A stretch of 40,411 nucleotides of DNA. Source: Thermoprotei archaeon (lineage in GTDB: Archaea; Thermoproteota; Thermoprotei; Thermofilales; B20-G17). The stretch is taken from the NCBI GenBank assembly GCA_003650785.1, contig QMRW01000002.1, positions 1 to 40,411 of the forward strand, written 5' to 3'. The position numbers and the translations under genes are program-made. Positions 38,504-40,411 of the stretch are shown here, piece by piece; the first letter of the stretch is position 1, and each line of letters opens with the position of its first letter. The notes under the pieces were generated by a model. That model saw nothing but the letters and a program-made list of their open reading frames with translations. It was not told where the DNA came from and made no database searches.

Positions 38504-39115
38504 ATGTTAACTCAACAAGCAGTTAAGATAGATAATATGATGAAAGAGCTCTACAGACTTACGACAGGATTTTTAACACTGGCTCCTGAGGAGTTCGAGA
38601 GAAGTGTAGAAACAATAATTAAGCTGAAGGAATCTATCCAGAGTACTAGGAGAGAACTACTCGATTACATATCTAGATTAGCACCAGCTCTTTTGTATAA
38701 GGAGGAGTGGTTGAGATTGGCCTTTCGTTTTGATGATATAAGCGATAAAATTATCGGCATAGTCTATAGGTTAGAACACTTTGTAAATTATAAACCTAAA
38801 ATGCCACACGAAATAGCCGAGATCATAGAGAAGATAGATGAGAGAGTGCTTGATATAATAAGTACATTTAGAACTGCCCTATCCCTACTATTAGTAGATA
38901 TACATAGATCACTAAACGCTTGTCAAAAAGTTGAAGAATTGGAAAAGGAAATAGATCATCTATATAGGAGGTCCATATTTACAATACTCGATACATCACT
39001 TCCACTTAGAGAAACTATGATGCTAAAGGAGATTGCAGAAATGACAGAGACTATAGCGGATTTAGTCGAGAAGGCATCAAATGATCTCAGGATTATTATA
39101 ATAAATCTCCTATAG
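38504..39115 (+). CDS. PhoU-like DUF47 family protein (second copy)
   Basis: This 203-residue all-helical protein is of the DUF47/PhoU-like type, like the gene at 5400 but not next to a PiT transporter. Visible helices: EEFERSVETIIKLKESIQSTRRELLDYISRL, LRLAFRFDDISDKIIGIVYRLEHF (the metal-site type helix), and KVEELEKEIDHLYRRSIFTIL, ending ETIADLVEKASNDLRIIIINLL. Start ATG 38504. The frame is open upstream to about 38438 and reads as coding-like (ALEREQLALRSTANRR) but has no ATG, GTG or TTG. The true N-terminus is therefore uncertain. Role unknown; phosphate- or metal-linked by family. Confidence 0.75.
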   Translation: MLTQQAVKIDNMMKELYRLTTGFLTLAPEEFERSVETIIKLKESIQSTRRELLDYISRLAPALLYKEEWLRLAFRFDDISDKIIGIVYRLEHFVNYKPKMPHEIAEIIEKIDERVLDIISTFRTALSLLLVDIHRSLNACQKVEELEKEIDHLYRRSIFTILDTSLPLRETMMLKEIAEMTETIADLVEKASNDLRIIIINLL

Positions 39116-39170
39116 CCTAAAAGCTCCTCTATAAACTCATGTTTAGGTCATTATCATGAAATGAGTTAGA

Positions 39171-39179
39171 GATTTATAC
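39171..39179 (+). promoter_or_regulatory. TATA box of the GH130-like gene
   Basis: GATTTATAC is centred about 25 bases before GTG 39199, which supports a leaderless transcript beginning at that codon rather than at the later ATG. Confidence 0.5.
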
Positions 39180-39198
39180 GCTCAACCATAGTACTAAT

Positions 39199-40224
39199 GT
39201 GCGCCGTATGAGAACTTCGAGGAGAATTGAGCTCAAGCGCTATAAACACCCCATACTTCTGCCAAATAGTGATAACTGGTGGGAGAGTAAGGCTGTATTT
39301 AATCCAGGTGCTATATACGATGATGGAAAATTCTTTCTCTTATATCGAGCAGTTGGAGAATATGAGAACTATATCTCTAGATTCGGCCTTGCAATAAGTG
39401 AAGATGGATTTAATTTCAAAAGAGTGAGTAAGGTACCAGTTTTTGAAGGAAAAGAGTGGTACGATAGAGGAGGTTGTGAAGATGCAAGGATAGTTAAAAT
39501 GGAGGGAAAGTTTTATATAACTTATGCCTCTTTACCTAGATCCCCAGCTGAAGTAGGACCTATTAAGGAGATACTTCAAAAATTAAAGGAGGATATCTAT
39601 TATCCTAGGCTCCATGTCCCCTCATATACCGCTCTATTGACTTCTTATGATCTTATGGAATTTGAAAGATACGGAGTTATAACCCCCCTAGAGATAGATG
39701 ATAGAGATGGTATACTATTTCCAGAGAAGATCAATGGAAAGTACGTTCTCCTACACAGACCTACTGAGTGGATAGGAGAGAATTATGGAACTTCCAGACC
39801 TAGTATATGGATCAGGTTCTCAAGAGACTTAAGAAAGTGGTACGGTGATAAGTTATTGCTTAAGCCAGAATTTAAGTGGGAGATGAGGAAGATAGGAGGA
39901 GGACCGCCACCTCTAAAGACAGATGAAGGATGGTTAATGTTTTATCATGGAGTTGATGAAAATTTCGTATACCGAGTTGGTGTTGCTATGTTAGATTCTA
40001 GAAATCCCACAAAAGTTATTGCAAGACTACCTTATCCCGTCCTAGAGCCGAAGGAAACGTATGAAAAGTATGGTGATATTCCCAACGTTGTCTTTCCTAC
40101 AGGAAACATAGTGATTGATGACGATATACTTGTCTACTACGGTGCTGCTGATAAAGTATGCTGTGTTGCAACGATAAACCTAGATGAACTGCTTGGGGAA
40201 CTCTTAAGGTATAGCACCCTATAG
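39199..40224 (+). CDS. GH130 family glycoside phosphorylase-like protein (β-mannan type)
   Basis: This 341-residue five-bladed β-propeller enzyme resembles glycoside hydrolase family 130, which phosphorolyses β-mannosides or acts on related sugars. Blades show KAVFNPGAIYDDGKFFLLYRAVG, GGCEDARIVKMEGKFYITYAS (the Asp of ED is the catalytic position), GILFPEKINGKYVLLHRP, KIGGGPPPLKTDEGWLMFYHGV, and IVIDDDILVYYGAAD at the end. There is no signal peptide, so it acts in the cytoplasm on imported or internal sugars. The phosphate-binding Arg/His set could not be verified by eye. Start GTG 39199 fits the TATA box at 39171-39179; ATG 39208 is the alternative. Confidence 0.85.
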   Translation: MRRMRTSRRIELKRYKHPILLPNSDNWWESKAVFNPGAIYDDGKFFLLYRAVGEYENYISRFGLAISEDGFNFKRVSKVPVFEGKEWYDRGGCEDARIVKMEGKFYITYASLPRSPAEVGPIKEILQKLKEDIYYPRLHVPSYTALLTSYDLMEFERYGVITPLEIDDRDGILFPEKINGKYVLLHRPTEWIGENYGTSRPSIWIRFSRDLRKWYGDKLLLKPEFKWEMRKIGGGPPPLKTDEGWLMFYHGVDENFVYRVGVAMLDSRNPTKVIARLPYPVLEPKETYEKYGDIPNVVFPTGNIVIDDDILVYYGAADKVCCVATINLDELLGELLRYSTL

Positions 40225-40411
40225 ATCCCTAAGCTCATATATAGCATTCCCAGTATCACTCCAATCCTACAATTTGAACATGAATTTTCAGAATAAGGAG
40301 AACAGAGTTTACTGTACACTTACCTCGTTAGATTTTGTCAAATAGAAATTACTTAAACTACTGTCAAATTCTTCCTCAGCTACAATCAAATTGCCAGTAG
40401 GTTAGAGCATC
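40225..40411. other. End of window, no gene seen
   Basis: The final 187 bases have no supported gene. The stretch is AT-rich with no obvious terminator or RNA signature, and may be the upstream region of a gene beyond the window. Confidence 0.5.

Noticed and set aside
1..40411. CRISPR arrays, insertion sequences, prophage or integrated plasmid
   Set aside because: No regularly spaced repeats, transposase, integrase or attachment repeats were seen, and gene content is housekeeping throughout.

Overview
The window is chromosomal DNA of a thermophilic archaeon of the TACK group (Thermoproteota and relatives). The evidence is a thermosome subunit, Alba, MCM, GINS, Hel308, L7Ae, aIF5B, small archaeal RNA polymerase subunits, an archaeal-type signal peptidase, C/D box guide RNAs, an intron-containing tRNA, TATA boxes about 25 bases before starts, and codon use dominated by AGA/AGG and ATA. 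GC content looks like about 40% by eye. A crenactin (archaeal actin) operon narrows the host to crenactin-bearing lineages such as Thermoproteales, Korarchaeota or Aigarchaeota-like groups. I cannot place it further. There is no sign of mobile elements, phage or CRISPR; gene packing is dense and base composition looks uniform.

Left part (1-10.2 kb): a partial DUF424 gene, a C/D box guide RNA with its own TATA box, and a ribbon-helix-helix regulator plus KaiC/RecA-like ATPase pair that diverges from the tRNA-splicing endonuclease gene across a shared promoter with an operator-like dyad. Next come tRNA-Cys(GCA), which carries a 16-nt intron, a URO-D-like protein, a candidate PD-(D/E)XK protein with a small partner, a PiT phosphate transporter convergent with a PhoU-like (DUF47) gene, a FUN14-like membrane protein, a membrane-anchored gluzincin protease with a zinc ribbon, a xylose-isomerase-like TIM barrel and an ASCH protein.

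Middle (10.3-23.3 kb): rpoP, an agmatinase-family gene, glyS, DUF211, a CCC1/VIT-like membrane protein, a cysteine-cluster protein, a GH-like TIM barrel, L6 with a small convergent L40e gene, a protein made of two copies of an unrecognised domain, a GNAT acetyltransferase overlapping a signal peptidase, thermosome plus rpoK, a ~112-aa protein that may be arcadin-1, Hsp20, Alba, and a minus-strand operon of three little-known small proteins.

Right part (23.3-40.4 kb): the most interesting locus is the crenactin ('arcade') operon: crenactin, an arcadin-2-like coiled-coil protein with a C-terminal helix, a 61-aa helical protein, and a Rad50/SMC-like ATPase with a zinc hook. A 9-bp inverted repeat flanks its TATA box. 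A radical SAM-HhH protein follows. Convergent to it is a replication/repair operon (GINS-MCM-Hel308). Then comes the translation cluster L7Ae, S28e, L24e, aIF5B (without ndk), a second C/D box guide RNA, a double-psi-barrel-like protein, a second PhoU-like gene and a GH130-type glycoside phosphorylase.
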